NCBI GenBank assembly: GCA_025677825.1 | Contig: JAIXMO010000045.1 | Location: 62,001-126,000 of the forward strand | DNA from: Helicostylum pulchrum | Taxonomy: Eukaryota; Mucoromycota; Mucoromycetes; Mucorales; Mucoraceae | Direction of reading: 5' to 3' | DNA length: 64,000 bases | Shown: one piece after another, positions 51,879 through 62,605 of the stretch | Layout of the letters: the number at the start of each line of letters is the position of its first letter | Numbering within the stretch: the first letter of the stretch is position 1 | Position numbers and translations under genes: made by a program | The notes under the pieces: generated by a model | The model's database searches: none | What the model was told of the DNA's origin: nothing | What the model saw: only the letters and a program-made list of their open reading frames with translations

Positions 51879-52283
51879 ATGGACACTCAAAAAAAGATAA
51901 TGTTTGCATGCATTCATAATGCTGGTAGATCTCAAATGGCTACTGCTTTTTTTAACAAGCATAAGACTTCGGATAAGGTGCTTGGGATCTCGGCCGGTTC
52001 CGTACCTGCAGACAAGGTTCATCCCAATGTCGTTGAAGTTATGGCAGCTGTAGGCATTGATCTTACCAACGTAAAGCCTCAAAAGTTAACTAAGGAATTG
52101 GCTGAAACTGTATCTATTATTGTTACTATGGGTTGTAATGAAGCTTGCCCTTATGTACCTGGTGTACAAGTTATCGATTGGCTTATTCCTGATCCTAAAG
52201 GTAGTGATGCTAATTCTACCTTGACTATTCGTGATGATATCGAGGAACGTATCAAGCAGTTTATTAAAGAACAAGGCTTTTAA
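51879..52283 (+). CDS. arsC: arsenate reductase, low-molecular-weight phosphatase (ArsC) type
   Basis: A 134-residue, single-exon protein with the PTP-loop at the N-terminus, CIHNAGRS (C-x5-R-S), which holds arsenate or phosphate. It has the ArsC-like end WLIPDPKGSDANSTL and IRDDIEERI, in which the DP motif carries the general acid. Further cysteines lie in GCNEACPY, as in thiol-coupled arsenate reductases. The ATG at 51879 is preferred over 51804 because the protein then starts a few residues before the first strand, as in the family. It would reduce As(V) to As(III). It sits 150 bp upstream of arsH on the same strand. Most fungi use the unrelated Acr2, so a bacterial origin is plausible. 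Confidence 0.88.
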   Translation: MDTQKKIMFACIHNAGRSQMATAFFNKHKTSDKVLGISAGSVPADKVHPNVVEVMAAVGIDLTNVKPQKLTKELAETVSIIVTMGCNEACPYVPGVQVIDWLIPDPKGSDANSTLTIRDDIEERIKQFIKEQGF

Positions 52284-52433
52284 ACGGAGGGGAAGAAGAG
52301 CTTTAGTGTACAACACGTGCTGAGCTTAATTGACTTATCACATAAAACAATATAAAAGAATAAAATATTTTTTCTTCTTCTTCATCTTTCTTTTCTTCCG
52401 CTTTTTTTTTTTAAAAAAAAATAAAAAAATCAA

Positions 52434-53174
52434 ATGAATCTTTGGAAAGCATTTAGATTACCTGTATCAAGTTTAAAAGAATGTTGGGTAAACAAACTTG
52501 ATTTACCAAAGTTCCAACCTGAAGAACCTATCAAGATCTTGGTGCTCTACGGGTCGCTTCGACAAAGATCATTTTCTCGGTTACTCGCTTATGAATTTGC
52601 TCGGTTATTAGAAAAGATGGGTGCAGATGTAAGAGTATATGATCCTACTGGTTTGCCTATGAAAGACGATGTCAATGATAAACATGAGAAGGTGGTCGAG
52701 TTACGTCAGTTGAGTGAATGGTCCGAAGGTCAAGTATGGTGCAGTCCTGAACAGCACGGTCAAATTACCGGTGTCTTTAAAACTCAAATTGACTGGATTC
52801 CTTTATCTATTGGCAGTGTAAGACCTACGCAAGGTCGTACGTTAGCAGTCGCTCAGGTCAATGGTGGGTCGCAGAGTTTTAACGCGGTCAATACACTTCG
52901 TGTGTTGGGTAGATGGATGCGTATGTTTACGATTCCTAACCAGTCGTCTATTCCAAAGGCATGGACTGAGTTCGATGAAAATGATCGGTTAAAGATGTCC
53001 GGGTATCGTGATCGTGTTATTGATGTAGCAGAGGAGTTGGCAAAGATTACGGTTATTATGAGACCTCATACAGAGCATCTGGTTGATAGGTACAGTGAGC
53101 GTAAGGAAAAAGCTGTAAATGATGGTAAATTGCTGTCACAAGCAGAAAAAGAAGAAGTGACAAAGAAAGACTAG
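52434..53174 (+). CDS. arsH: ArsH, NADPH-dependent FMN reductase / organoarsenical oxidase
   Basis: A 246-residue flavodoxin-fold protein, single exon. It carries the FMN phosphate loop [12 protein letters not shown], then [12 protein letters not shown], then [47 protein letters not shown] and [14 protein letters not shown], a set diagnostic of ArsH. ArsH oxidises trivalent organoarsenicals and reduces quinones or metal ions. Located directly behind the arsC-like gene with the same orientation and no introns, it forms a two-gene arsenic detoxification unit. No arsenite exporter (Acr3/ArsB) is present in the window. The basic Lys/Glu-rich C-terminus is typical of the family. Confidence 0.94.
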   Translation: MNLWKAFRLPVSSLKECWVNKLDLPKFQPEEPIKILVLYGSLRQRSFSRLLAYEFARLLEKMGADVRVYDPTGLPMKDDVNDKHEKVVELRQLSEWSEGQVWCSPEQHGQITGVFKTQIDWIPLSIGSVRPTQGRTLAVAQVNGGSQSFNAVNTLRVLGRWMRMFTIPNQSSIPKAWTEFDENDRLKMSGYRDRVIDVAEELAKITVIMRPHTEHLVDRYSERKEKAVNDGKLLSQAEKEEVTKKD

Positions 53175-53440
53175 ACGTCAAAATAAAATTAGAATAATCA
53201 TGCGTACAAAGAGAAATAAAAGGCTTAAAATAGTGTTCCTTTCTATGGGGTTTTACTTTTTTTAAAAAAAGCTTCTTTGAGAACTTTATCCCTTTTCAGT
53301 TACTTTTTTACTTTTTTGGAGGGGGAGGTGTTGTTTATTTTAAAGCGGAGGCACTGGAACAAAAAAAACATAAAAGACAAGTACCCCGTGTGAGAAACGC
53401 GTCTTTTTCTTTTACTTTATAACATACATATAAAAAAACA

Positions 53441-55172
53441 ATGGCTACTGTTAGATCTCTTTCAAGTCGACTTTCTCGTTTCGCACTCTTTGAATGTACA
53501 GCCGATTTATCTCACTTGAGTACTCATGAACACGTTGCTTTAAAGAAATTGGTCAAGGCAGGAAAGTATTTAGACCAACTTTACATGAGACAAGCGTGGT
53601 CTGGTAATGAGGCACTTCGTAAAAAGTTGCATGCTGAAGGAAATAAAGAGTTGTGTACTTTATTTGAAATGTATAAAGGACCTTGGGTAAAAGTATACTT
53701 ATTAAAAACAGAGAATAAGTTGTATTGATTTTTTTTTTTTTTTTTGATATATAAAGGCTTGTGAAGATGATAACGTTCCTTTTGTTGACGGTGTACCTAA
53801 ACGCCCTGAAGGTGGTAACTTTTATCCTGAAGGAATGAAAAAAGACGAATTTGAAGCGTGGGTATCTACTTTATCCAAGGAAGACGCAGAAGCAGCCAAG
53901 AGTTATTATACCGTGATTGAAAAGAACGAGCAAGGAGATTTCCAATCTGCTCCTTACTCTCAAATTTATGCAGATTTATTAAAGCCAGCTGCTGAATATA
54001 TTCGTGAAGCAGCCCAAGAGTTGAAGAAGGTGGAGATGAGCGGTGAAGGTGTTCGTATTGATGAGTTTTTATCTTCTCGTGCAGATTCTTTCGAGTCCAA
54101 TGAGTACTTGAATTCGGAATTAAATTGGCTTAGACTTGGAAAGTTTAACAAGTTGGAAGTTACGGTGGGTCCTTATGAACAGTATACAGATGCCATGTTC
54201 TCTCTCAAGAGTGCGTTTGAGTTCTATATTCATGTGCGTGATGATGATTCTTCAAAGTTGTTGGAAAAGTTCTCTGATCTTCAGTTTGTTGAAGATCATT
54301 TGCCTATTCCTGAAAAGTATCGTAATAGCGAGTTGGTAGCTGCTCCTATTGTTGTTGTGAACCAATTGTATGCATCTGGTGATGTCGCCGTAAGTTTATT
54401 TACTAGAGCATGTGTATATATACAGTTTATACTAATGGTTTTGGGGTTTTGTTAGGTTCCTATGACTGCAGCTTATAATCTTCCCAATGATGAGGTAGCT
54501 ATTAAAAAGGGAGGATCTAAACTTGTTTTGATCAAGAACGTCCAAGAAGGTAAATTTGACAAGGTCTTGAAGCCTATTGCGTCTCAAGTATTGGCTCACG
54601 ATCAATTACAACACTTGACAAAGGATGCTTTTACAACCCACGTTTTACTTCATGAGGTATGTCACAGTAACGGTCCTCATCATACGTTGGATGGCCACAC
54701 TGTTCGATCCAAGCTTCAAGAATATCATTCAGCACTTGAAGAAGCTAAAGCAGATATTGCCGCTTTATTCGCTGCTGATTTGATGGTAGATCGCGGTACC
54801 ATTGATAATGTAACACAAAAGGAGTTCTGGGTTACTTTCTTGGCCTCTGCTTTTAGATCGATTCGATTTGGTATTCAAGAAGCTCATGGGTTAGGTCAAG
54901 CAATTCAATTGAACTATTTGGTCGAAAAGGGTGGATTCCAGTGCGATGAAAAGACGAGATTGTTTAGTGTTGATTTCGAAAAGATTCAAGCGGCTGTATC
55001 TGATTTAACAAGAGATATTTTGATCCTTCAAGGTGATGGAGATAAAAAGGCTGTAGATGATTTCGTTAAAAAGTACGGTGTGCTTGATCAAGATACTAAA
55101 GATGCTTTGGATCGTATTGATCATGCTGGTATTCCTGTTGATATTCGTCCCATTTACCCTCTTGACAATTAA
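53441..55172 (+). CDS. dipeptidyl peptidase III-like zinc metallopeptidase (M49-type)
   Basis: A 531-residue protein; exons are 53441-53686, 53757-54389 and 54456-55172. The zinc site reads HEVCH (about residues 359-363) with EEAKAD (about 388-393) supplying the third ligand. Classical DPP III enzymes have a six-residue HELLGH motif, so this is the shorter HExxH branch seen in bacterial and Nudix-linked homologues. Other family segments are VTVGPYEQYTDAMFSLKSAF, YNLPNDE and the C-terminal IDHAGIPVDIRPIYPL. It is likely a cytosolic oligopeptidase. It follows the arsenic genes by 266 bp on the same strand, but contains introns, so it is probably not part of that unit. Confidence 0.85.
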
Positions 55173-55232
55173 AAATAAAATAAAAAATGTCATTTTTACA
55201 AGTAAAAATTTATTTTGTTTATAATTTATGAA

Positions 55233-56043
55233 TTAAATTGAGTTGCCAAACTCTTGTAACATTAAGTTTAATGCAATTCTGGCTCGTTCTTCATCCTCTT
55301 CTTCCTCTTCCTCTTCGTCTTCGTCTTCGTTGTCATCCTCGTCGTCGTCAGAGAATAACCCCTCTAATTCTTCAAAGGCGTTTAGTATGTCTGGTTCATT
55401 CATGGTGAAATTATCGTTGTCGAGGTCAAAATCGTCGAGTGTATGTAATTGGTTTGGTGATGGTTGTGGTATATTGTGACGTGATGCAGGTGATGATGGT
55501 TGAGATACAATAGGATTTGATGATATAGTAGGGTATTGAAGTGGCGGTAAACAGGGAGCAGGAATAACAGGAGGCGGAGGAGGAGTTGATTCTTTTTCTT
55601 CTCTTGCAAATAAAAGTTCTGTTCCTAAAGCTTCGTTCTTTTTTACAGACTTCATTTTACTTAAAAACTTATGGTCTTCCTACAAAAAAAAATTTTTTAG
55701 TTGTCGAGTAAAATAAATATACTGAGGATCTTACTTCAAGGTCTTGTAACTTTTGTACCCATCGTTCTCGTAATTCTAATAAAAAAGTTCTTTCGTCAAG
55801 TAGATCAGAATAGACTTTCTTCGATCGTACACTAAGAATATATTTAGTTGACGGGGGGTTTAGGTGGAATGGGGAGAGGAGGGTTACTTACGAAGTTTCG
55901 GGAGTTCCTGATGGAAACTGAGTAGGTTGTAAAGGAAAGTAACTTTGGTCGTAACTAGTTGTAGTAGGTTTATTATACGAGTTAATACTCTTTTGTCTTA
56001 AGCCGTAAGAACTGGTTGATATATGTGGTTTAATATTTGGCAT
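55233..56043 (-). CDS. hypothetical protein with acidic C-terminus
   Basis: A 231-residue predicted protein from exons 55892-56043, 55735-55831 and 55233-55679 with canonical splice sites. A Ser/Thr/Tyr-rich N-terminus (about 50 residues) precedes a short helix-like stretch, SDLLDERTFLLELRERWVQK. A Pro/Ser-rich linker, a DDFDLDND motif, and a run of about 25 Asp/Glu residues just before a final ARIALNLMLQEFG helix follow. No family recognised. It is tail-to-tail with the metallopeptidase, 60 bp apart. Confidence 0.7.
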
Positions 56044-56450
56044 AGTGTGTATTCATATAAAAAAAAGAGAAAAAAAAAACAAATCCGGTACATAAAAATT
56101 AGCCCAACTGGGTTATAATAACCAATGTTTTATGTTATTACAAGAATGCAATAAAATATTCGTATACTTCATGCTGTAGTAAAATTTTAGTTTAAGTCAA
56201 CTTCATTCCACATTTGTTACTACCATGCTAGGTCTAATTCCTGATTTATAATTTTATTTGATAATAGTAATTCGATAAGTAGATTACATTGTATCTAAAG
56301 CGTACCATTAAACCACATCATTATGCTCCTTGCCATCACAGAATTATATTTCTGAAAACATATAAACGTCCAAACTCAATTTAAGCAATAAAGTAATAAT
56401 TTACATGTCGTATGTACATATATATTCTCATATTAGTCCTAATTACAGGC
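56044..56450. other. intergenic
   Basis: AT-rich, upstream of the hypothetical gene on the minus strand. Nothing recognised. Confidence 0.5.
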
Positions 56451-56499
56451 TAGGCAAAATTCTTATTCAAAACAAGTACAAATACCCGCCAATTTCCCG

Positions 56500-56730
56500 A
56501 CCTTTGTTCTTAAAGTACTCTAACTCCTTTTTGTGTTATTACTTTTGCAACTGGTAAGGTACCTTTTTTAGAATAACCGCGAGTTTTCACCATTTGCTGA
56601 TGGAAACCAGCCTCGTCAATAAATACATAATTTTTCCAAAATCGATACAATTTGGCAGCGCAAATGAAGTGTTTATGGGTGGTCTCGAGCAGTTGTATAT
56701 TTTTGATTTCGTTTTTTTTTTGTCATCACT
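56500..56730 (-). pseudogene. relic of a Tc1/mariner-type DDE transposase
   Basis: A minus-strand frame without ATG runs IQLLETTHKHFICAAKLYRF, WKNYVFIDEAGFHQQMVKTR, GYSKKGTLPVAKVTQKGV and then stops. VFIDEAGF followed by an arginine-glycine-tyrosine segment is the second catalytic Asp block of DDE_3 transposases of the Tc1/mariner superfamily. The N-terminal DNA-binding part, first Asp and third catalytic residue are not visible nearby, and no terminal inverted repeats were found, so this is a fossil. Confidence 0.6.
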
Positions 56731-57923
56731 ATCATCATCATCCATGTATTTTACAGGCTCCGAAGTGAATGTATCCACGTTAATACAACTTAAAGTAAAA
56801 AGTGTAAAACAACAGATAATAAAATAGTAGTAAGAGTAGTGAGTACCAGACTGTTTAGTAGTCAACTGAAATAGAACTTATTTATTTAGATTACGCGAAG
56901 TGGTATTAAGGCGTCTAGTCTTCACGAAGGAGTTATCAAACAATGTTATTAAAACAAGGGGATACTTAAGAAAGTGATAGAGAGAGGGAAATACAGTAAA
57001 TCGTATAAAGTAAAAGCTTAGATAAAATAATTGTTTTGGTCCTCTTGGAGTGTATATCTGCAGTGAATCTTTAGAGAGATGACTAGAAAATGTAATTTAA
57101 TACAGATGGTAGTAGCCAGACAATGAAAGATAAAATAAAGAGATGTAGATAAAACCAAATAAGTGAACACTAAGATATTTTAGATCTAGGTAAGTTAAGT
57201 TTTATTAAAAAGAAAAGAAACAAAGAGGTATTTATACTTAACTATGACTCGAGTTTGTGTGACAAGAGTCAAGGAAGTTAATTGTGGTGTAACAATGTCA
57301 ACAAGTACCTACTATATATCTCTTTACAAATGAGCAATTTCTAAATTCATATCTTCGATGCTTGTTTGTTCATTTTCGGATGAATAAGACATTTCATCGG
57401 TGTCGTAAAGAGTTGAATCCACAGTGAATATATATTATTACGTATTATGCTAGTTTAAGGTTGTTCGTATTTATAGGCCTCTTAAAAAAAGCCAACTTAT
57501 TGTCTGAATATCATATCTAAAACCAATGCCAAGTTTGTCTAAAAAAAAAACATTTTGTCAAGTTAAAAAACTGTATTCTGAAGGAAAACCAGTTATGGAA
57601 TTTAGACATATTTTATCGAGCTACATTTTAAAGTCTCACAAATTGAATACTTATGATCTGCAACATAAGACAATACATATTATTACTTTATATGCATACA
57701 ATGTGTCAAAGTAGTTGAACTAGGGAACTCGGTTGATAAATTGAAGTATTCGAAACATTTGAAAAGTATTATTTTGGGGAGAACCCGTCAGCACTGTAAA
57801 ACAAATTATGACAAAAAGGTTAATTATGACTGTTTAATGTATCGGGATCTAGATAAATTACATCTATAATTTTAATGGAAAATCCATTTCATCTTTTTTT
57901 ATACTTTTTTTAAAAAATAAACA
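56731..57923. other. intergenic with small unassigned ORFs
   Basis: About 1.2 kb. 57324-57430 (-) reads protein-like (STLYDTDEMSYSSENEQTSI, then EDMNLEIAHL-stop) but lacks a start. 57526-57714 (+) is a 62-codon ORF with ATG (KKLYSEGKPVMEFRHILSSY) of unknown nature. Neither is strong enough to call a gene; both could be remnants of the element whose transposase relic lies beside them. Confidence 0.4.
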
Positions 57924-59271
57924 ATGTCTGAACCCGTTCAAAAGCGTAAAGTACCAGCAAAACAAAAACCTGTTTGAAAAAAAAAATTTATGTACTAAAT
58001 TTTCTCTTAATTTTCTTTAGCTCTTCCTTTCGGTTTCCAGTTCTTAGCTGGTGCCATCGCCGGTGTATCCGAAATTTTGGTTATGTACCCTTTGGATGGT
58101 AAGTTATCTTTTTTCCCCTTTTTTTTCACCCAAAAAAAAAAAACTTTTTTTATTAAAAAAAAAAATCTGGTGTTTAGTTGTCAAGACCAGAGCTCAGTTA
58201 AGTACTGGTGTTAGTACCGGTATTGTTGAAACTCTCAAGAACATGGTTAAGCACGAAGGGTAAGTTTTTTTTTTTTTTTTGGGAAAAAACTCAGAGGTTT
58301 TTTCCCCACCTTTTTTTTTATCAACGCAGCCAACTTATATATTTGTGTGACTCATAGTACCGCTTCTCTTTACCGTGGTATTGCCGCTCCTATTATGGTC
58401 GAAGCACCTAAACGTGCCACCAAATTTGCTGCTAACGAACAATACACTACACTTTACAAGAAATTATTCGGTTTCGAAAAGGTAACTCAATCTTTATCTG
58501 TCATGACTGGTGTCAGTGCTGGTATCACTGAAGCTTTCTTGATCGTTCCTTTTGAGTTGGTTAAGGTTAGAATGCAAGATAAGGCCAATGTAAGTTGAAA
58601 TAATGCGAGGTTTATGTAATGAAAAAAAAAAAACGTGTTTTATTTACTTTGTTGTGTACACAATAGCTTGGTAAGTACACTGGTACTGCTGATGCTTTCA
58701 AGAAGATTATTGCTGCTGAAGGTTCAATGGCTTTATTCAACGGTTTGGAAGCTACCATGTGGCGTCATGGTGTTTGGAACGGTGCTTACTTTGGTTTGAT
58801 TTACAAGGTTAAGGATATGTTGCCCAAGTCCAAGGTAAAACAAAAAAAAAAGTTACAGTATAAATTTTTGGGGCAGCACTAAATATGTATATATTTGGTT
58901 AGGACGCTGGTGAGCAACGTATGATTAACTTCGCTGCTGGTACCGCTGGTGGTATTGTCGCTACTGCTTGTAACACTCCTTTCGATGTCGTCAAGACTCG
59001 TATTCAAAGTTATAACGGTGTTGGTATCAAAAAGTATAACTGGACTCTTCCTTCTTTAGCTACTGTTGCCAAGGAAGAAGGTTTCGCTTCATTATACAGA
59101 GGTTTCACTCCCAAGGTTTTGAGATTGGGTCCTGGGTAAGAACTTTTATTTTTATTTTTTAGCAGTATGCAGAAAACTAATTTTATTATCCAATATAGTG
59201 GTGGTATTCTTTTAGTTGTCTTTGAGACTGTTTCCAGTTTCATTAGAAAGAACATCTTAAAGGAAGAGTAA
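57924..59271 (+). CDS. ODC1: mitochondrial 2-oxodicarboxylate carrier
   Basis: Inner-membrane carrier of the SLC25 family that exchanges 2-oxoadipate and 2-oxoglutarate (lysine metabolism). It has 295 residues in seven exons: 57924-57945, 58021-58098, 58178-58259, 58358-58589, 58667-58834, 58903-59135 and 59199-59271. Three carrier signatures are seen: YPLDVVKTRAQ, VPFELVKVRMQ and TPFDVVKTRIQ, each after an odd-numbered helix. LPFGFQFLAGAIAGVSEI, RGIAAPIMVEAPKRATKF and LEATMWRHGVWNGAYFG are typical of Odc1/SLC25A21. The first exon is short; its donor is GTAAAG after the seventh codon, the only nearby choice that keeps frame. The gene is tail-to-tail with the kinase, about 100 bp apart. Confidence 0.94.
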
Positions 59272-59372
59272 AAAACGAAAAAAAAAAGAGTTTATTATAA
59301 GGAAAGAGGGGGAATATAATAGATGACAAAATGTATACAATTTTTTTTAGAATAAAAAAAAAGTACTTATTT

Positions 59373-60135
59373 TTATGTAATACGCTTTTGAAACGAAGTT
59401 CTAAAAAACCCTTTAAATCTACCCATAAACCTCGATCTGATAATTCGTTTTTCGTCATGATGTGTACCATCCATAGGAGTCACTTGTGATTTCTTTTTAA
59501 ATATTCGCATAAAGAATCGAGAACTTGGTAGCATGGATTTCTTTTCCACTGAAGCGGCGCTAGACGTCACCACCATATTGGGTTTTAACGGCCCTTTATT
59601 TGTTTCCGATAAAGTAGACGTCGACAAACAAGACCCTTCAGAGAACACACCTACTTTCTTTCTCGTAGAGAAATTAGTCAATCGACTACTTAATGTTAAT
59701 TGAGATGAAGTCAGGAACGAACAACGTAAGTTGGAAGGCGGCATAAGCCATGGATGCAATAAACAATCTTTAGCTGTAATACGTTCACTAGCATCTCTAC
59801 ATAATAACCGTTGTATTAAGTCAGATGCATCTGGTGTAACATACGACGGAATTGTATACTGTCCGCGACTAATCTTCTGGAACAATTGAGGCATTTCATC
59901 TCCTTGAAATGGTAAAGATCCTGTCAACATGGCATACAGAATAACACCACAGCTCCATAAATCAACAGGTGGGCCTCGATAAGGTGTGGCGGTCACCATC
60001 TCCGGTGCTGCATAAAATGGACTACCGCAATATGTACTTAGAACTTCATGTTGCTCTCTTACTACGTTACCAAATCCGAAATCACAAATTTTAATACTTT
60101 GTGTCTTGTCAATTAATACTAGAATATACGAGTGT

Positions 60136-60169
<34 letters not shown>

Positions 60170-60833
60170 GTATGCATCCCTCTTCTTTAGTACCATTTTC
60201 CGGTTTTAAATCTCTATGAACGATATTATTCTACAATTAAAAAAATAAAAAATTAGCACATAAATTATTTTTTTTCCATTAGTCAAAAAGGTTTTAACTG
60301 TACGTCATGAATATATTCTACAGCTTCTATTAACTCTCGGAACCATCTACGAGCAATTGGCTCGGCTAAACCTCTTGACTTTTTAATTTTATCAAATAAT
60401 TCACCTCCATCAGCATATTCCATTACAACATAAATGTATTCATTTTCTGTTAATACGTCGTGTACTTGTACAATATTCTTGTGTCTTAATCCATTAGCAA
60501 ATGCTTCGCAGATAATTTGTTCTCTTTGAGCATGTTGTTTCTGATCACCGGATTTAAACATCTTTTTATCAACTACTTTAACAGCGTACTAGTACAGTTA
60601 TATATCAGTACACACAATACAATACAGAAAAAAAAAAAAAAAAAAGGTACCTGTTCCCCTGATTTTCTATCTTCGGCTAAATATACTTTACCAAAATTAC
60701 CTTTACCCAATGTATAAAGTTTCTCATAACGAGATTCAAATACACTAGTATACCTTGGCTTAACCTTTTTGCTTTGTTAATACCAAATAGAAGCTTCTCA
60801 AACAAAATAACTTACCTCGTTTAATCTGCTCAT
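59373..60833 (-). CDS. CAMK/Snf1-like serine/threonine protein kinase
   Basis: A 399-residue kinase; exons are 60816-60833, 60651-60764, 60304-60588, 60194-60230 and 59373-60118. It has the glycine loop LGKGNFGKVYLAED, catalytic Lys in YAVKVVDKK, IVHRDLKPEN, ICDFGFGN, activation loop with YCGSPFYAAPEM, and DLWSCGVILYAMLTGSLPF. The AAPE form and LxTGxLPF style place it with the CAMK/AMPK-related (Snf1, Kin1, Hsl1) kinases. The short C-terminal extension (about 125 residues) is Ser/Thr-rich and ends very basic (RRSRFMGRFKGFFRTSFQKR-like), possibly a membrane-binding tail. No UBA or KA1 domain was seen. The first exon encodes only six residues. Confidence 0.9.
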
Positions 60834-61313
60834 ATTATAACGACAAAAAAAAGAAAAAAAAGAAAAACAATAATAATAAAACCAAACTATTACAACAATT
60901 AAAAATAATTCGGAAAATATATAATTGTTATTTGGACTTCATCAAAATTTTGTTAAAGAATTTGTTATATTTATATGAGCATTTACGAGTATGTTACTTC
61001 AACAACTTGTTTGTTAGTTCCGTAGAAATTCGACAGTAATTGGCTGAGCTGTCTCTCAAAGAATGCCCTATTTTGGAGGGGAAAAAAATGTCTTCTTAGC
61101 GATCCTTTAGATAAATAGGGGCTTTGCAGTCCGGTGACATATTTTGTACTTGCACCCATAAAGCTGTGGTAAAAATTGATGTCGTTGAAAAGTTGGCAAA
61201 TATAAGGGCGACTTTTTTATGCAGCATCAGTTTGAAAATTAAGAGTTTCCCGCACAAATTTATGAGAAGACACTTAGATTGCGATGGTGCACTAAAACGA
61301 TCAGAAAGAGTTG
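60834..61313. other. intergenic before the tandem array
   Basis: Upstream of the kinase and leading to the array. 61124-61310 (+) stays open and reads CTHKAVVKIDVVEKLANIRA then FMRRHLDCDGALKRSE before entering the first array unit in another frame; it may be a relic. Nothing certain. Confidence 0.4.
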
Positions 61314-61520
61314 ATGATAAAGCTAGCCCAATTGGTGGCCATTCTAGGGACTTCGCTGCTAGCCGCCAATAGCCAGCAACTACTAGCTTTGTACGAAGTA
61401 AAAAAAATAGAAAAAGAGAAGTACATCAGACGCTACAATGAAACTAATACCCAAGCAACGCTTCCTGTAGCTAGAATCTCCGGTCAGAGCAGGTTCTGCA
61501 ATATTTGGCTTGCCTACTGA
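61314..61520 (+). CDS. small secreted-like protein, array copy 1
   Basis: A 68-codon ORF. The N-terminus has one Lys then a hydrophobic stretch (LAQLVAILGTSLLAA) resembling a signal peptide. A short Lys/Glu-rich helix (EVKKIEKEKYIRRYNE) and the ending RFCNIWLAY follow. No family recognised, only one Cys. Whether it is translated is unknown; the strand was chosen because this is the ORF kept open in copies 1 and 2. Confidence 0.4.
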   Translation: MIKLAQLVAILGTSLLAANSQQLLALYEVKKIEKEKYIRRYNETNTQATLPVARISGQSRFCNIWLAY

Positions 61521-61669
61521 GCTCTAAGAGTATTAGACATTGTAGCTTCTCCAACTTGAGACTTTGCAGGTAGCTATGTAGGCAACGTTAACATTCATTG
61601 CCCACAGGATTATTTTCAATACAATGTTTACTTATCTTTTAAAACTGCCATTTTAACACACTATATCTA

Positions 61670-61879
61670 ATGACAAAGCTAGCCCAATTAGTAACCATTC
61701 TAGGGACTTCGCTGCTAGCCGCCAATAGCCAGCAACTACTAGCTTTGTACGAAGTAAAAGAAAAAATAGAAAAAGAGAAGTACATCAGACGCTACAATGA
61801 AACTAATACCCAAGCAACGCTTCCTGCAGCTAGAATCTCCGGTCAGAGCAGGTTCTGCAATATTTGGCTTGCCTACTGA
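61670..61879 (+). CDS. small secreted-like protein, array copy 2
   Basis: A 69-codon ORF almost identical to copy 1, with one residue more in the Lys/Glu segment (KEKIEKEK) from an interrupted A tract. It has the same hydrophobic N-terminus and the same RFCNIWLAY end. Both intact copies keep frame despite different A-tract lengths (a 3-nt difference), weak support for selection on coding. Confidence 0.42.
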   Translation: MTKLAQLVTILGTSLLAANSQQLLALYEVKEKIEKEKYIRRYNETNTQATLPAARISGQSRFCNIWLAY

Positions 61880-62028
61880 GCTCTAAGAGTATTAGACATT
61901 GTAGCTTCTCCAGCTTGAGACTTTGCAGGTAGCTATGTAGGCAACGTTAACATTCATTGCCCACAGGATTATTTTCAATACAATATTTACTTATCTTTTA
62001 AAACTGCCATTTTAACACACTATATCTA

Positions 62029-62236
62029 ATGACAAAGCTAGCCCAATTGGTGGCCATTCTAGGGACTTCGCTGCTAGCCGCCAATAGTCAGCAACTACTA
62101 GCTTTGTACGAAGTAAAAAAAAATAGAAAAAGAGAAGTACATCAGACGCTACAATGAAACTAATATCCAAGCAACGCTTCCTGTAGCTAGAATCTCCGGT
62201 CAGAGCAGGTTCTGCAATATTTGGCTTGCCTACTGA
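62029..62236 (+). pseudogene. array copy 3, frameshifted ORF
   Basis: Same unit as copies 1 and 2, but the A tract after the GTACGAAGT segment is one base longer than in copy 1. This shifts the frame after the hydrophobic N-terminus and gives an early stop. Confidence 0.55.
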
Positions 62237-62385
62237 GCTCTAAGAGTATCAGAAATTGTAGCTTCTCCAGCTTGAGACTTTGCAGGTAGCTATGTAGGTA
62301 ACGTTAACATTCATTGCCCACAGGATTATTTTCAATACAATATTTACTTATCTTTTAAAACCGCCATTTTGACACACTAAACCTA

Positions 62386-62595
62386 ATGACAAAGCTAGCC
62401 CAATTGGTGGCCATTCTAGGGACTTCGCTGCTAGCCGCCAATAGCCAGTAACTACTAGCTTTGTACGAAGTAAAAAAAAAAATAGAAAAAGAGAAGTACA
62501 TCAGACGCTACAATGAAACTAATATCCAAGCAACGCTTCCTGCAGCTAGAATCTCCGGTCAGAGCAGGTTCTGCAATATTTGGCTTGCCTACTGA
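62386..62595 (+). pseudogene. array copy 4, nonsense-containing ORF
   Basis: Same unit; a C-to-T change turns a Gln codon about 22 codons in into TAA, although the A tract is back in frame (three bases longer than copy 1). The array ends right after this copy's ORF. Confidence 0.55.
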
Positions 62596-62605
62596 GCTCT
62601 AAGAT

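Larger units (their letters stand above)
61314..62605 (+). repeat. tandem array, about 3.6 copies of a 357-bp unit
   Basis: Units start at 61314, 61670, 62029 and 62386 (spacing 356, 359, 357 bp). The last one is cut about 220 bp in, after the TGA of its ORF. Copies are nearly identical by eye, differing by single substitutions and in the length of an A tract about 95 bp into the unit. Each unit contains the same small ORF followed by about 150 bp of non-coding sequence. High identity indicates recent amplification or gene conversion. Confidence 0.93.

Noticed and set aside
51879..55172. Three-gene arsenic operon including the metallopeptidase
   Set aside because: The peptidase has two introns and no known arsenic role; only the first two genes are treated as a unit.
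57946..57985. GTTTGA at 57971 as donor of intron 1 of the mitochondrial carrier
   Set aside because: It gives the wrong phase; GTAAAG at 57946 keeps frame and gives the expected short N-terminus.
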